A DNA stretch of 64,000 bases from Azospirillum canadense (GTDB lineage: Bacteria; Pseudomonadota; Alphaproteobacteria; Azospirillales; Azospirillaceae), in assembly GCF_025961225.1 (NCBI RefSeq), contig NZ_JAOQNG010000002.1, positions 496,001-560,000 of the forward strand, read 5' to 3'. Below, piece by piece: positions 24,088 to 33,887 of the stretch (its first letter is position 1; each line of letters starts with the position of its first letter). Position numbers and translations under genes: made by a program. Below the pieces are notes generated by a model. It was given only the letters and a program-made list of their open reading frames with translations. It searched no databases and was not told the DNA's origin.

Positions 24088-27000
24088 ATGTCGAAATTCT
24101 TCATCGACCGGCCCGTCTTCGCCTGGGTCATCGCCATCGTGATCATGGTGGCGGGCGCCCTGGCGATCCTCCGCCTGCCCATCGAGCAGTACCCGAAGAT
24201 CGCGCCGCCGACGGTGTCCATCACCGCCAGCTACCCCGGCGCGTCGGCGAAGACGCTGGAGGACACGGTCACCCAGGTCATCGAGCAGAAGATGACCGGG
24301 CTCGACCACTTCCGCTACATGTCCTCGACCAGCGATTCGTCGGGCAACGTCACCATCACCCTGACCTTCGAGCCGGAGGCCAACCCGGACATCGCCCAGG
24401 TCCAGGTGCAGAACAAGCTCCAGCTCGCCACGCCGCTCCTGCCGCAGGAGGTGCAGCAGCGCGGCCTCCAGGTGTCGAAGGCGTCGAACGACTTCCTGAT
24501 GGTGGTCGGCTTCGTGTCCAGCGACGGGCGGCTCAGCCAGGGCGACATCGCCGACTATGTGGTGTCGAACATCCAGGACACGATGAGCCGCGTCCAGGGC
24601 GTGGGCGACATCACCGTGTTCGGCCCGCAGCACGCCATGCGCATCTGGCTCGACCCCGACGCGCTGAACAGCCACCAGCTGACCACCGTCGACGTCACCA
24701 ACGCGATCAAGACTGAGAACGCGCAGATCTCCGCCGGCCAGCTCGGCGGCGCGCCGGCGGTCCCCGGCCAGCGCATCAACGCCACCATCATGGCGCAGTC
24801 GCGCATGCAGACGCCGGAGGAGTTCGGCGCCATCCTGCTGCGCGTGAACCCGGACGGGTCGCAGCTGCGCCTGCGCGACGTCGCGCGCATCGAGGTCGGC
24901 CAGGAAACCTACGAGGTCTCCGCCCGCTACAACGGCAAGCCGGCGGCGGGCCTGGGCATCAAGCTGGCGACCGGCGCCAACGCGCTGGACACCGCCGCCG
25001 CCGTGAAGGCGAAGATCACCGAGCTGTCGCCCTTCTTCCCGCCCGGCCTTGAAATCATCTACCCCTACGATTCGACGCCCTTCGTCCAGGTGTCGATCCA
25101 CGAGGTCATCAAGACGTTGTTCGAGGCGATCGTCCTCGTCTTCGCGGTGATGTACCTCTTCCTCCAGAACTTCCGCGCCACGCTGATCCCGACCATCGCC
25201 GTCCCCGTGGTGCTGCTCGGCGCCTTCGGCATCCTGTCGGCCTTCGGCTTCTCCATCAACGTGCTGACCATGTTCGGCATGGTGCTGGCGATCGGCCTTC
25301 TGGTCGACGACGCCATCGTGGTGGTGGAGAACGTCGAGCGCGTGATGAGCGAGGAGAAGCTCTCCCCGCGCGAGGCGACCCGCAAGTCCATGGGCCAGAT
25401 CACCGGTGCGCTGGTCGGTATCGCGCTGGTGCTGTCCGCCGTGTTCGTGCCGATGGCCTTCTTCGGCGGCTCCGCCGGCGCCATCTACCGCCAGTTCTCG
25501 CTGACCATCGTGTCGGCCATGGGCCTGTCGGTGCTGGTCGCCCTGGTGCTGACCCCGGCGCTCTGCGCCACCCTCCTGAAGCCTCTGTCCCATGACCATG
25601 GCCACGCCCGCGGCGGCTTCTTCGGCCTGTTCAACCGCGGCTTCGACGCCAGCAGCCGCGTCTACCTGAAGGGCGTGCGCGGGTCGGTGAACCGCCTCTG
25701 GCGGTTCGGCTTCGCCTATCTGCTGATCGTCGGCGGGCTGGCCTATCTGTTCCTCCAGATGCCGTCCTCCTTCCTGCCGACGGAGGACCGCGGCCAGCTG
25801 TTCGTGCTGTGGTCCGCGCCGCCGAACGCCAGCATCGAGCGCACGCTGGAGACCAGCAAGCAGGTCGAGGCCTACTTCCTGGACAAGGAAAAGGACCATG
25901 TGGAGGGTCTGTTCACTATCGCCGGCTTCAACTTCGCCGGCCGCGGGCAGAACGCCGGCCTCGCCTTCGTCCGCCTGAAGGACTGGGAGGAGCGCAAGAC
26001 GCCGGAAAGCAAGCCGGACGCCATCTCCCGCCGCGCCATGGGTGCGCTGTCGCGGATCAAGGACGCGGTGGTCTTCGCCTTCATGCCGCCGTCGGTGCCC
26101 GGCCTCGGCAACGCCACCGGCTTCGATTTGCAGCTGGTGGACCGCGGCGGCCTCGGCCATGAGAAGCTGATGCAGGCGCGCAACCAGCTGCTGGGCATGG
26201 CGGCGCAGAACCCCAAGCTGATCGCCGTCCGCCCGAACGGGCTGGAGGACACGCCGCAGTACAAGCTGACGGTGGACCGCGAAAAGGCCAGCGCGCTGGG
26301 CCTGTCGCTCAGCGACATCAACACGACTCTGTCGGCCGCCTGGGGCTCGTCCTACGTCAACGACTTCATCGACCGCGGGCGGGTGAAGAAGGTCTATCTC
26401 CAGGCCGACGCGCCCTATCGCATGCAGCCGTCGGACGTGGAGCGCTGGTACGTCCGCAACAACCTCGGCCAGATGGTGCCCTTCTCCGCCTTCACCATGG
26501 CGCAGTGGACCTACGGCTCGCCGAAGCTGGAGCGGTACAACGGCAGTTCGTCGCTGAACATCCAGGGCTCCGCGGCGCCGGGCATCAGCTCCGGCGAGGC
26601 GATGCAGGAGATGGAAGCGATGATGGCCAAGTTGCCGGCTGGCATCGGCTACGAGTGGACCGGCCTCTCCTTCGAGGAGCGGTTGAGCGGCTCGCAGGCG
26701 CCGGCGCTCTATGCCCTGTCGATGCTGATCGTCTTCCTGTGCCTGGCCGCCCTCTACGAGAGCTGGTCGGTGCCGGTGTCGGTGATGCTGGTGGTGCCGC
26801 TGGGCGTCATCGGCGCGGTGCTCGCCGCCACGCTGCGGGGCCTGCCGAGCGACGTCTACTTCCAGGTCGGCCTGCTGACGACCATCGGCCTGTCGGCGAA
26901 GAACGCCATCCTGATCGTGGAGTTCGCCAAGGCGCTGTACGACGAGGGCATGGATCTGAAGGAGGCTGCCATCGAGGCCTGCCGCCAGCGCCTGCGCCCG

Positions 27001-27237
27001 ATCATCATGACGTCGCTGGCCTTCATCCTGGGCGTGTTGCCGCTGGCGATCAGCAGCGGCGCCGGCTCGGAAAGCCAGAACGCCATCGGCGTCGGCGTGA
27101 TGGGCGGCATGATCTCGGCCACCGTGCTGGCGATCATCTTCGTGCCGGTGTTCTTCGTCGCCGTCTACCGCCTGTTCGTGCGGCGGCGCGTGGAGCAAGC
27201 GCCCCACCACGCCGAACCGGCGCCGGCGGGGGATTGA
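24088..27237 (+). CDS. RND multidrug efflux permease, AcrB/MexB (HAE1) type
   Basis: 1049 residues, full length. It opens MSKFFIDRPVFAWVIAIVIM as in AcrB. The proton-relay Asp pair is present in GLLVDDAIVVVENVER and the relay Lys in GLSAKNAILIVEFAKAL. The large periplasmic loops carry the usual landmarks (IKLATGANALDTA, YPYDSTPFVQVSI, FEERLSGSQAPALYALS). It exports hydrophobic or amphiphilic compounds using proton motive force. No outer-membrane factor gene follows, so a TolC/OprM encoded elsewhere must complete the pump. Confidence 0.95.
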   Translation: MSKFFIDRPVFAWVIAIVIMVAGALAILRLPIEQYPKIAPPTVSITASYPGASAKTLEDTVTQVIEQKMTGLDHFRYMSSTSDSSGNVTITLTFEPEANPDIAQVQVQNKLQLATPLLPQEVQQRGLQVSKASNDFLMVVGFVSSDGRLSQGDIADYVVSNIQDTMSRVQGVGDITVFGPQHAMRIWLDPDALNSHQLTTVDVTNAIKTENAQISAGQLGGAPAVPGQRINATIMAQSRMQTPEEFGAILLRVNPDGSQLRLRDVARIEVGQETYEVSARYNGKPAAGLGIKLATGANALDTAAAVKAKITELSPFFPPGLEIIYPYDSTPFVQVSIHEVIKTLFEAIVLVFAVMYLFLQNFRATLIPTIAVPVVLLGAFGILSAFGFSINVLTMFGMVLAIGLLVDDAIVVVENVERVMSEEKLSPREATRKSMGQITGALVGIALVLSAVFVPMAFFGGSAGAIYRQFSLTIVSAMGLSVLVALVLTPALCATLLKPLSHDHGHARGGFFGLFNRGFDASSRVYLKGVRGSVNRLWRFGFAYLLIVGGLAYLFLQMPSSFLPTEDRGQLFVLWSAPPNASIERTLETSKQVEAYFLDKEKDHVEGLFTIAGFNFAGRGQNAGLAFVRLKDWEERKTPESKPDAISRRAMGALSRIKDAVVFAFMPPSVPGLGNATGFDLQLVDRGGLGHEKLMQARNQLLGMAAQNPKLIAVRPNGLEDTPQYKLTVDREKASALGLSLSDINTTLSAAWGSSYVNDFIDRGRVKKVYLQADAPYRMQPSDVERWYVRNNLGQMVPFSAFTMAQWTYGSPKLERYNGSSSLNIQGSAAPGISSGEAMQEMEAMMAKLPAGIGYEWTGLSFEERLSGSQAPALYALSMLIVFLCLAALYESWSVPVSVMLVVPLGVIGAVLAATLRGLPSDVYFQVGLLTTIGLSAKNAILIVEFAKALYDEGMDLKEAAIEACRQRLRPIIMTSLAFILGVLPLAISSGAGSESQNAIGVGVMGGMISATVLAIIFVPVFFVAVYRLFVRRRVEQAPHHAEPAPAGD

Positions 27238-27252
27238 GCGGCCGGCAATAAC

Positions 27253-27394
27253 TCCCTCGCCCGCCCCCGGCGGGAGAGGGAAGGGGACCACGAAGTGGGA
27301 AGGGTGAGGGCTTGGTTTCTCGGGTAAACCTTGCCCTCACCCTCCCGCCGCCCGGCGGCGGGTCCCTCCCTCTCCCAGCGGGGCTGGGAGAGGG
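27253..27394. repeat. Three-part mosaic palindrome, probable bidirectional terminator
   Basis: Three consecutive symmetric blocks fill the gap between convergent genes. (a) CCCTCGCCCGC..GCGGGAGAGGG at 27253-27280. (b) GGGTGAGGGC (27302-27311) pairs with GCCCTCACCC (27333-27342), and an inner GGTTT/AAACC lengthens the stem. (c) CCCTCTCCCAGC (27368-27379) pairs with GCTGGGAGAGGG (27383-27394). The same block order recurs at 41.0 and 61.3 kb. Confidence 0.75.
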
Positions 27395-27399
27395 GGTAA

Positions 27400-28569
27400 T
27401 TACCGGATCCGCTCTAGCACGCTGGCGTAGTTCGCCACCGCGGTGCCGCCCATGTTGAAGACGCCGCCGAGCTTGGCGTCCTTCACCTGGATCGGGCCCG
27501 GCATTTCCCCGCACAGCTGCATGGCCGACAGCACGTGCATGGACACGCCCGTGGCGCCGATGGGGTGACCCTTGGCTTTCAGTCCGCCGGACGCGTTGAC
27601 CGGCAACTTGCCCCCGATCTCCGTCCAGCCTTCCTCGATCGCCCGCGCGCCCTGCCCTTCGGGCGTCAGGCCCATCGCTTCGTATTCCATCAGTTCGGCG
27701 ATGGTGAAGCAGTCGTGGGTTTCGACGAAGGACAGGTCGGACAGCGCCACGCCGGCCTCGGCCAGCACCTTGCGCCAGGCCTGCGCGCAGCCTTCCATCT
27801 TCAGGATGTCGCGTTTCGACAGGGGCAGGAAATCCTGCACATGCGCCGTACCGCGGAACATCACCGCGCGCCGCATGCGCAGCGCGGTCTCCACGTCCGT
27901 CAGCACCAGCGCCGCCGCACCGTCCGACACCAGCGAGCAGTCGGTCCGCTTCAACGGCCCGGCGACGAGCGGGTTCTTCTCGCTCTCACGCCGGCAGAAC
28001 TCGTAGCCGAGATCCTTGCGCATCTGGGCCAGCGGGTTGCTCGCCCCGTTCTTGTGGTTCTTGGCGGCGATCCGGGCCAGCGCGTCGGACTGGTCGCCGT
28101 ATTTCTGGAAATAGGCACCGGCGATCATGCCGAACACGCCGGCGAAGCCGCCGTCGATCCCGCTCTCCTCCCGCAGGTAGGAGGCGCGCAGCAGGTTGCG
28201 CCCGATCTCCGGCCCCGGCGTGGTGGTCATCTGCTCCGCACCGACCACCAGCACGACACGGGCACGGCGCGCCTCGATGGTCTTGATCGCCTGATGGACG
28301 GCCGCGGAGCCCGTGGCGCAGGCGTTCTCGACGCGGGTGGCCGGCGTGAAACGGAAATCATCGCTCGCCTGCAACACCAAGGACGCGGTGAAGTCCTGCG
28401 GCGAGAAGCCGGCGTTGAAGTGACCGAGCACGATCTCGTCCACGTCGCTGGGGGCCAGCCCGGCGTGCGCCAGCGCCTCCGTCGCCGCCTTGACGATCAG
28501 GCTTTCGAGCGTTTCGTTCTCATGCTTGCCGAAGGGTGTGTGGGCCCATCCGACGATGGCGGTCGCCAT
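27400..28569 (-). CDS. Thiolase-family protein (SCP-x type)
   Basis: 389 residues from ATG 28569. The nucleophilic Cys lies in ENACATGSAAVHQ, the second-domain His in FVETHDCFTIAELMEYEAMG, and GHPIGATG near the C-terminus completes the site. The last motif (FNMGGTAVANYASVLER) is the SCP-x form, lacking the CxG cysteine of classical thiolases. These enzymes cleave beta-ketoacyl-CoA with CoA. It is the last gene of the minus-strand operon, 34 bp after the acyl-CoA synthetase, so it probably cleaves the product of that enzyme or a later intermediate. Confidence 0.87.
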   Translation of the reverse strand: MATAIVGWAHTPFGKHENETLESLIVKAATEALAHAGLAPSDVDEIVLGHFNAGFSPQDFTASLVLQASDDFRFTPATRVENACATGSAAVHQAIKTIEARRARVVLVVGAEQMTTTPGPEIGRNLLRASYLREESGIDGGFAGVFGMIAGAYFQKYGDQSDALARIAAKNHKNGASNPLAQMRKDLGYEFCRRESEKNPLVAGPLKRTDCSLVSDGAAALVLTDVETALRMRRAVMFRGTAHVQDFLPLSKRDILKMEGCAQAWRKVLAEAGVALSDLSFVETHDCFTIAELMEYEAMGLTPEGQGARAIEEGWTEIGGKLPVNASGGLKAKGHPIGATGVSMHVLSAMQLCGEMPGPIQVKDAKLGGVFNMGGTAVANYASVLERIR

Positions 28570-28603
28570 GCTGGTTTCCTCTCGAATTCTTAAATGGTCT
28601 GGC

Positions 28604-30121
28604 TTACAGGCCGTCGGCAAGCTGTTGGCGCAGCTCGCGCTTCAGCACCTTGCCGTAGTTGTTCTTCGGCAGCGCCTCGACGAACACATAGCGCTTGGGC
28701 TTCTTGAACCGCGCGATGTTGGCGGCGCAGTGCTCGTCCAATTCGGCTGACGCGAGGTCCACCCCCGGTGCCGGCACGACGAAGGCGACGACGATCTCGC
28801 CCCACTCCGCGTGCGGCTGGCCGGTCACGCAGACCTCGGAAACGCCGGGGTGGCGGAGCAACGCCTCCTCGACCTCGCGCGGGTAGATGTTGGTGCCGCC
28901 GCTGATGATCACGTCCTTGGAGCGGTCGCGCAGGGTCAGGTAGCCGCGCTCGTCGAAGGAACCCATGTCGCCGGTGTAGAGCCAACCGTCACGCAAGGCG
29001 TCCGCGGTGGCCTTCGGGTTGTTCCAGTAGCCGGACATGACGATGTCGCCGCGGCAGACGATCTCGCCGATCTCGCCGGCGGGCAGCGGCCGGCCCTGCT
29101 CGTCGACGACCGCGACCTCCACCCCGCTGCGCGCGTAGCCGACCGAGCCCAAAATGCCGTCATCGTTCGTCGCGTGGTCGGCGCGGCGCAGGCCGGTGAT
29201 GGTCATGGGCGATTCACCCTGCCCATAGATCTGCGCGAACACCGGCCCGAAGGTGGCGAGCGACTTCTTCAGCTCTTCCACATACATCGGGCCGCCGCCG
29301 TAGACGATGGAGCGCAGGTTGGCCGGGCGCCGACCGCTCCGCTCCGCCTCCAGCCGCAGCCGCTGCACCATGGTCGGCGCCAGGAAGGCCCCGCAGCCCG
29401 GATGGTGGTCGCAGAGGTCGAGGAACTCCTCCGGATCGAAGGCCGAGGAGGCCGGCACCACCTGCCGCGCGCCCCGCGCGATGTAGGCCGGCATGTAGAG
29501 GCCCGAGCCGTGCGACATCGGCGCGCCGTGCAGCAGGCTCGACGCCTCGTCCACCACCTCCACGTCGGCGAGGTGGGCGATGGTCAGGGCCATCAGGTTG
29601 CGGTGCGACAGCATGGCGCCCTTCGAGCGGCCGGTCGTCCCGCTGGTGAAGAACAGCCAAGCGAGCGCCTCCGGCGTCGGATCGACGGGACCGGCCATTT
29701 CCTCGCCCAGCAGGGCGAAATAGTCCTCGCTGCCGATGACCACCTGCCGGCATTCCGCCGCCGGCGACCCTTCCAGCGCACGCTCCAGCCCGAGGGCGAG
29801 CTTCGGCGAGACGAAGACGACCGAGGCGCTGGCATCCTCCAGAATCTGGACGACTTCCTTCGCGTGGAGCTTCGCGTTGACCGGGGTCGCCGCCATGCCT
29901 GCGGCCCAGACGCCGAAGAACAGCTCCACATACTCCGGCGCGTTCTCGCTGGCGATCGCGACCCGGTCCCCCGGCCGTCCGCGCTCCCGCAGAGCCGCCG
30001 CGAGTCGCAGCGCGCGGGACCGTAGTTCGGCGAAGCTGTGGACTTGCTCCGTGCCGCGGAACACCGCACCGTTGTTCGGGAAGCGCGTCGCCGCCTGATC
30101 GAGAAGGGAGAAAAGATTCAC
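28604..30121 (-). CDS. Acyl-CoA synthetase (AMP-forming, ANL superfamily)
   Basis: 505 residues. The P-loop LFFTSGTTGRSKGAMLSHRN, the A5 motif YGQGES, the hinge motif GWLYTGDMGSFDERGYLTLR followed by DRSKD, and the C-terminal catalytic Lys in PKNNYGKVLKREL are intact. It activates a carboxylic acid to the acyl-CoA via acyl-adenylate. The substrate cannot be read from sequence. Coupled with a thiolase and HyuAB, a beta-keto acid or aromatic/aliphatic acid is plausible. Gap to the upstream cupin gene is 59 bp. Confidence 0.9.
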   Translation of the reverse strand: MNLFSLLDQAATRFPNNGAVFRGTEQVHSFAELRSRALRLAAALRERGRPGDRVAIASENAPEYVELFFGVWAAGMAATPVNAKLHAKEVVQILEDASASVVFVSPKLALGLERALEGSPAAECRQVVIGSEDYFALLGEEMAGPVDPTPEALAWLFFTSGTTGRSKGAMLSHRNLMALTIAHLADVEVVDEASSLLHGAPMSHGSGLYMPAYIARGARQVVPASSAFDPEEFLDLCDHHPGCGAFLAPTMVQRLRLEAERSGRRPANLRSIVYGGGPMYVEELKKSLATFGPVFAQIYGQGESPMTITGLRRADHATNDDGILGSVGYARSGVEVAVVDEQGRPLPAGEIGEIVCRGDIVMSGYWNNPKATADALRDGWLYTGDMGSFDERGYLTLRDRSKDVIISGGTNIYPREVEEALLRHPGVSEVCVTGQPHAEWGEIVVAFVVPAPGVDLASAELDEHCAANIARFKKPKRYVFVEALPKNNYGKVLKRELRQQLADGL

Positions 30122-30180
30122 CTGCGCACCCCAGCCTGTCTGCGGTCCTGCCGATTATTGTCGATACCGACCATATGCAG

Positions 30181-30513
30181 TCAAAGATATTCCGGACGCT
30201 TCGGGGTGAACACGTCCAGGTTCAGCACCGGCTCGTCGCCGACCACCTCGCCCCAATGCTCGACGTTGGAGGGGATGGCGAGCAGGCCGCCCGGCCCGAC
30301 CAGATGCTCCTCGCCGGCGACGTGGAAGCGGATGGTGCCGGCCAGGATGTAGACGATCTGCTCGTGCACATGGCTGTGCGGGCGCGGCTCGTGGCCCGGC
30401 ATCAGGCGGTGGAGCGCCAGGGTGGCGCCCTCGCCGGTGAACACCTTGCGCTCGACGCCGGGACGCACCGGCGTCCAGGGCAGCGCGTTCCAATCGACGC
30501 TGGGGATGGTCAT
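30181..30513 (-). CDS. Small cupin-domain protein
   Basis: 110 residues, one cupin barrel. Motif 1 is HSHVHEQIVYILAGTIRFHV with two of the metal-binding His and a Glu/Gln; motif 2 is PSNVEHWGEVV with the third His. Proteins of this size act as isomerases, decarboxylases or dioxygenase-like enzymes, or as accessory sensors. It lies between the permease livH and the acyl-CoA synthetase in the same direction, so it probably handles an intermediate of the same pathway. Specific function unknown. Confidence 0.75.
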   Translation of the reverse strand: MTIPSVDWNALPWTPVRPGVERKVFTGEGATLALHRLMPGHEPRPHSHVHEQIVYILAGTIRFHVAGEEHLVGPGGLLAIPSNVEHWGEVVGDEPVLNLDVFTPKRPEYL

Positions 30514-30542
30514 GTCTCAAACCTCCAATTTTGGATTTATCG

Positions 30543-31418
30543 TTACTTCGCGGCGCCGAGGATCCCGGACGGCCGGACGAACAGGAAGAGCAGCAGGACG
30601 GACAACGCGACCACGGTCTTCAACCCCGCCCCGAACGACAGGATGGCGACCGATTGGACGACGCCCAGCGTCAGGCCACCAAGGAAGGCGCCAAAGGGCC
30701 GGCCGAAGCCGCCGATGATCGCGGCGATGAAGCCGGAGATCGCGAAGGGCACGCCGACGTTGAAGGCGGTGTACTGCGTCGGCGTCAGCATGATGCCGGC
30801 GATGGCGCCCAGCCCGGCGCTGAGCCCGAAGGCCAGCGCCAGCATGCCGTGCACCGGGATGCCTTGCAGCGCCGCCGCCTCGCGGTTGATGGCGCAGGCG
30901 CGCATGGCCTTTCCGGTCCGCGTGCCCTTGAAGAACAGGGCGAGCAGCCCGACGATGGCCAGCGACCCGGCGACGATCCACAGCGACTGGATGTTCACCG
31001 CGACACCGCCGACCATGATCGGCGGCAGGTCGGTGAAGACCGGCAGCGTCTTGGGCTGGTCGTCCACCGCCAGGAAGGTCAGCCGCTCGATGACGATCTG
31101 GGCCGCCAGCGTCGCCAGGATCATCACGAACATCGGCGCGTTGCGCTTCCACAGCGGGCGCACGACCAGCCGTTCGATGACGACGCCGAGCAGGGCCACC
31201 ACCAGGACCGACAGGACGATGGCGGCGAAGTAGGGCAACTGCCCGCGCACCAGCAGCACATGGGTGATCATGCCGCCCAGCATGACGAAGGCGCCCTGGG
31301 CGAAGTTCACGATGCCGCTGGCGTTGTAGATCACGCAGAAGCCGATCCCGATCAGGCCGTAGACACAGCCGATGCCGAGACCGCTGACCAGACTCTGGCC
31401 GATGAGAGCGCTGTCCAT
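30543..31418 (-). CDS. livH: Branched-chain amino acid-type ABC permease (LivH family)
   Basis: 291 residues with about 8 membrane helices. It begins SALIGQSLVSGLGIGCVYGL and contains IYNASGIVNFAQGAFVMLGG, the family hallmark, and the EAA-like loop REAAALQGIPVHGMLALAFG. It pairs with LivM to form the inner-membrane channel of a HAAT-family importer. Many such systems carry aromatic acids, amides or ureas rather than amino acids, and the operon context points that way. The gap to livG is 15 bp. Confidence 0.92.
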   Translation of the reverse strand: MDSALIGQSLVSGLGIGCVYGLIGIGFCVIYNASGIVNFAQGAFVMLGGMITHVLLVRGQLPYFAAIVLSVLVVALLGVVIERLVVRPLWKRNAPMFVMILATLAAQIVIERLTFLAVDDQPKTLPVFTDLPPIMVGGVAVNIQSLWIVAGSLAIVGLLALFFKGTRTGKAMRACAINREAAALQGIPVHGMLALAFGLSAGLGAIAGIMLTPTQYTAFNVGVPFAISGFIAAIIGGFGRPFGAFLGGLTLGVVQSVAILSFGAGLKTVVALSVLLLFLFVRPSGILGAAK

Positions 31419-31433
31419 TCTTCGGTCTCCCGT

Positions 31434-32189
31434 TCAGCCGAGATAGGCGGCGATGACGGCCGGATCCTCGCGGATGCGGTCGGGCGCACCCTGGGCGATC
31501 TTCTTGCCGAAATCGACGACCACGATGTCGTCGGCGGTGTTCATCACCAGATGCATGTCGTGCTCGATCAGCAGCACCGCGGTGCCGTCCTCGGCGATGC
31601 GCCGGATGAGAGAGGCCAGCCGCGCGCTCTCGTCGGCGTTCAGCCCCGCCGCCGGCTCGTCGAGCAGCAGCAGCTTCGGCCCGGCGGCCAGCGCGCGCGC
31701 CACCTCCAGCAGGCGCCCCTGCCCGTAGCTGAGCGCGGAGGCCGGACGGTCGGCCGCGGCGCCCAACCCGACGAGGTCGAGCAGCGCGCGGGCACGGTCG
31801 TCGATCTCCGCTTCCATCTGACGGACCCAGCGCGGGCGAAGGAGCGCCGACAGCAGGCCGCCGCGGCTGCGCAGGTGGAAGCCCACCTTGACGTTCTCGA
31901 CGGCGCTCAGTTCCGGGAACAGCTTTACCAGCTGGAAGGTGCGGATCAGGCCGCGCGCCGCCTTGGCCTCGGGCTCCTCGGCGGTGACGTCCACGCCCTC
32001 GAACAGGACGCGTCCGTCGCTGAGCGGCAGCGCTCCGGAGATCAGGTTGAACAGCGTCGTCTTGCCGGCGCCGTTCGGACCGATGATCGCGGTGACGCTG
32101 CGCGGCTTCACCTCGAAACTGACGGCGTTGACCGCGGTCAGGCCACCGAAGGTCTTGGTGGCGCCTTCGACCTTGAGACAGGCCGTCAT
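31434..32189 (-). CDS. livG: ABC transporter ATPase (LivG family)
   Basis: 251 residues. Walker A IGPNGAGKTTLFNLI, Q-loop RTFQLVKLF, signature LSYGQGRLLEVARAL (LSYGQ in place of LSGGQ, common in LivG), Walker B LLLLDEPAAGLN, and H-switch LIEHDMHLVM. The extra helical insertion after the Q-loop (FHLRSRGGLLSALLRPRW) is typical. The ATG overlaps the livM stop as ATGA. Confidence 0.93.
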   Translation of the reverse strand: MTACLKVEGATKTFGGLTAVNAVSFEVKPRSVTAIIGPNGAGKTTLFNLISGALPLSDGRVLFEGVDVTAEEPEAKAARGLIRTFQLVKLFPELSAVENVKVGFHLRSRGGLLSALLRPRWVRQMEAEIDDRARALLDLVGLGAAADRPASALSYGQGRLLEVARALAAGPKLLLLDEPAAGLNADESARLASLIRRIAEDGTAVLLIEHDMHLVMNTADDIVVVDFGKKIAQGAPDRIREDPAVIAAYLG

Positions 32190-33199
32190 GACGACCTCCC
32201 ATTTTTCGCGGGCCGGTCTTCGATGGCGGTGAACAGCCCGGCCAACCCGCGCGGCGCGAAGATCAGCAGCAGGATCAGCGCGGCCCCATACGCCAGGTCC
32301 TGGTAGTCGCGGAACGCGCGGAAGGTCTCCGGCAGCACGCTGACCACCAACGCCCCGACCACCGGCCCGGCGATGGTGCCGATGCCGCCGACATAGAGCA
32401 TGGTGAAGGACAGGATGACCATGTGCAGGCTGAACACCTCCGGGCTGACATAGCCGACCACATGGACGAACAGCGACCCGGAGAGGGAGCCGAAGCCGGC
32501 CGACAGCAGAAAGGACAGCAGCTTGTAGCGCGCCACGTTGATGCCCAGCGCCCGCGCCGCCTCCTCGCTGCCGGCCAGTCCGGCGAAGGCGCGGCCGACG
32601 CGCGACCGGCGGATGCGCGCCACCGCCAGAACCGTGGCGACGACGCAGAGCGACAGCACGACCAGGATTTGACGGTCGCTCGTCGCCTCGTATCCCGCGA
32701 TGCCGAGCGGCGGAATGCCGGAGATGCCGAGATAGCCCTGGGTGACGCTGTCCCACTGCACGGCGACCTCGTAGGTGATCATGCCGATGGCCAGCGTCGC
32801 CATGGACAGGTAGTGGCCCTTCAGCCGCAGCGTCGGGTAGCCGACGACGAAGGCGAAGGCCAGCGCCCCGGCCAGCCCGGCGCCCATGGCTGGCAGCAGC
32901 CCCCACTCGTATTCGGTGGTCAGCACCGCCGACGCGTAGCCGCCGATGGCCGCGAAGGCGCTCTGCCCGAAGGAGACCTGGGCGGTCAGCCCCATGAAGA
33001 CGTTCAGGCCGGACACGAAGATGGCGTAGATCAGCGCGAAGGCGACGACCGTCGCGGCGTAGCCGCCGACGACCAGCGCGTAGCCGACGACGCAGGCTGC
33101 GATCAGCCAGGGAGCGGCGCGGGCGGCAAGGCCCCGAAGGGATACCCGCCCCGGCGCCCGCGCGGCCTCACGCAAAGTAGTACTGGGCGAGCTGGTCAT
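32186..33199 (-). CDS. livM: Branched-chain amino acid-type ABC permease (LivM family)
   Basis: 337 residues from ATG 33199, which lies inside the end of livF (32-bp overlap); an upstream ATG at 33262 is less likely. There are about 9-10 helices. LNVFMGLTAQVSFGQSAFAA is the LivM hallmark, and the cytoplasmic loop SEEAARALGINVARYKLLSF couples to the ATPases. It forms the second half of the importer channel. Confidence 0.9.
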   Translation of the reverse strand: MTSSPSTTLREAARAPGRVSLRGLAARAAPWLIAACVVGYALVVGGYAATVVAFALIYAIFVSGLNVFMGLTAQVSFGQSAFAAIGGYASAVLTTEYEWGLLPAMGAGLAGALAFAFVVGYPTLRLKGHYLSMATLAIGMITYEVAVQWDSVTQGYLGISGIPPLGIAGYEATSDRQILVVLSLCVVATVLAVARIRRSRVGRAFAGLAGSEEAARALGINVARYKLLSFLLSAGFGSLSGSLFVHVVGYVSPEVFSLHMVILSFTMLYVGGIGTIAGPVVGALVVSVLPETFRAFRDYQDLAYGAALILLLIFAPRGLAGLFTAIEDRPAKNGRSS

Positions 33200-33887
33200 G
33201 CGATTGGACCTCGCGTGGGTCGATGACGGCGACCAGGCGGCCGAGCGACAGCAGGTAGGCACGGTGGGCGAGCTTCAGCGCCTGCGGCGCCCTCTGCTCC
33301 ACCAGCACCACCGGCAGCCCCGACCGGTTGAGGACGCCGAGCGTTTCCAGGATTTCGTCCGTCACCCGCGGCGCCAGCCCCAGCGACGGTTCGTCGAGCA
33401 GCAGGATTTTTGGGTCGGCCATCAGCGCGCGCCCGATGGCGAGCATCTGCTGCTCGCCGCCGGACATGGAGCCCCCCGCCTGCCCCAGCCGCTCCTTCAG
33501 CCTGGGGAACAGCTCGAACACGCGGTCGAAGCGGCGCTGCCGTTCCTCGCGGCCCTTCAGGCGGTAGGCGCCGAGTTCCAGGTTCTCCATCACGGTCATC
33601 GGCCCGAAGATGCCGCGCCCTTCCGGGACCAGCACCACGCCGCGCGACGCGACGGCCACCGGGTTGCGGCGCGGCAGGGCGGCCCCCATGAAGGCAACCT
33701 CCCCGGCGTTGGTCACGAGGCCGAGGATGGCGCGAAGGAGGGTCGATTTGCCGGCGCCGTTAGGGCCGAGCACCGCGACCAGCTCGCCCGCCCCCACCTG
33801 GAAATCGATGGGGGCCAGCGCCTGCACCTGCCCGTAGCGCGCGCTGAGGTTTCGCGCCTCCAGGATGGGAGAAGGGAACGCCGTCAT
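33168..33887 (-). CDS. livF: ABC transporter ATPase (LivF family)
   Basis: 239 residues. Walker A LGPNGAGKSTLLRAI, the LivF-specific LVPEGRGIFGPMTVMENLEL, signature MSGGEQQMLAIGRAL, Walker B ILLLDEPSLGLAP and VEQRAPQALKLAHRAYLL at the H-loop, where the usual His is Arg (VEQR rather than VEQN, still within family range). It overlaps livK upstream (ATGA) and livM downstream. Confidence 0.93.
   Translation of the reverse strand: MTAFPSPILEARNLSARYGQVQALAPIDFQVGAGELVAVLGPNGAGKSTLLRAILGLVTNAGEVAFMGAALPRRNPVAVASRGVVLVPEGRGIFGPMTVMENLELGAYRLKGREERQRRFDRVFELFPRLKERLGQAGGSMSGGEQQMLAIGRALMADPKILLLDEPSLGLAPRVTDEILETLGVLNRSGLPVVLVEQRAPQALKLAHRAYLLSLGRLVAVIDPREVQSHDQLAQYYFA

Noticed and set aside
23656..27291. 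A 1211-codon open frame on the minus strand opposite the RND genes
   Set aside because: It is a shadow of the high-GC third-position bias of acrA/acrB: rich in His/Arg/Asp/Gln, no recognisable domain, and it covers two unmistakable genes.
27253..27394. Repeated hairpins considered as a CRISPR array
   Set aside because: Repeats are inverted, not direct, with no regular spacers and no cas genes.
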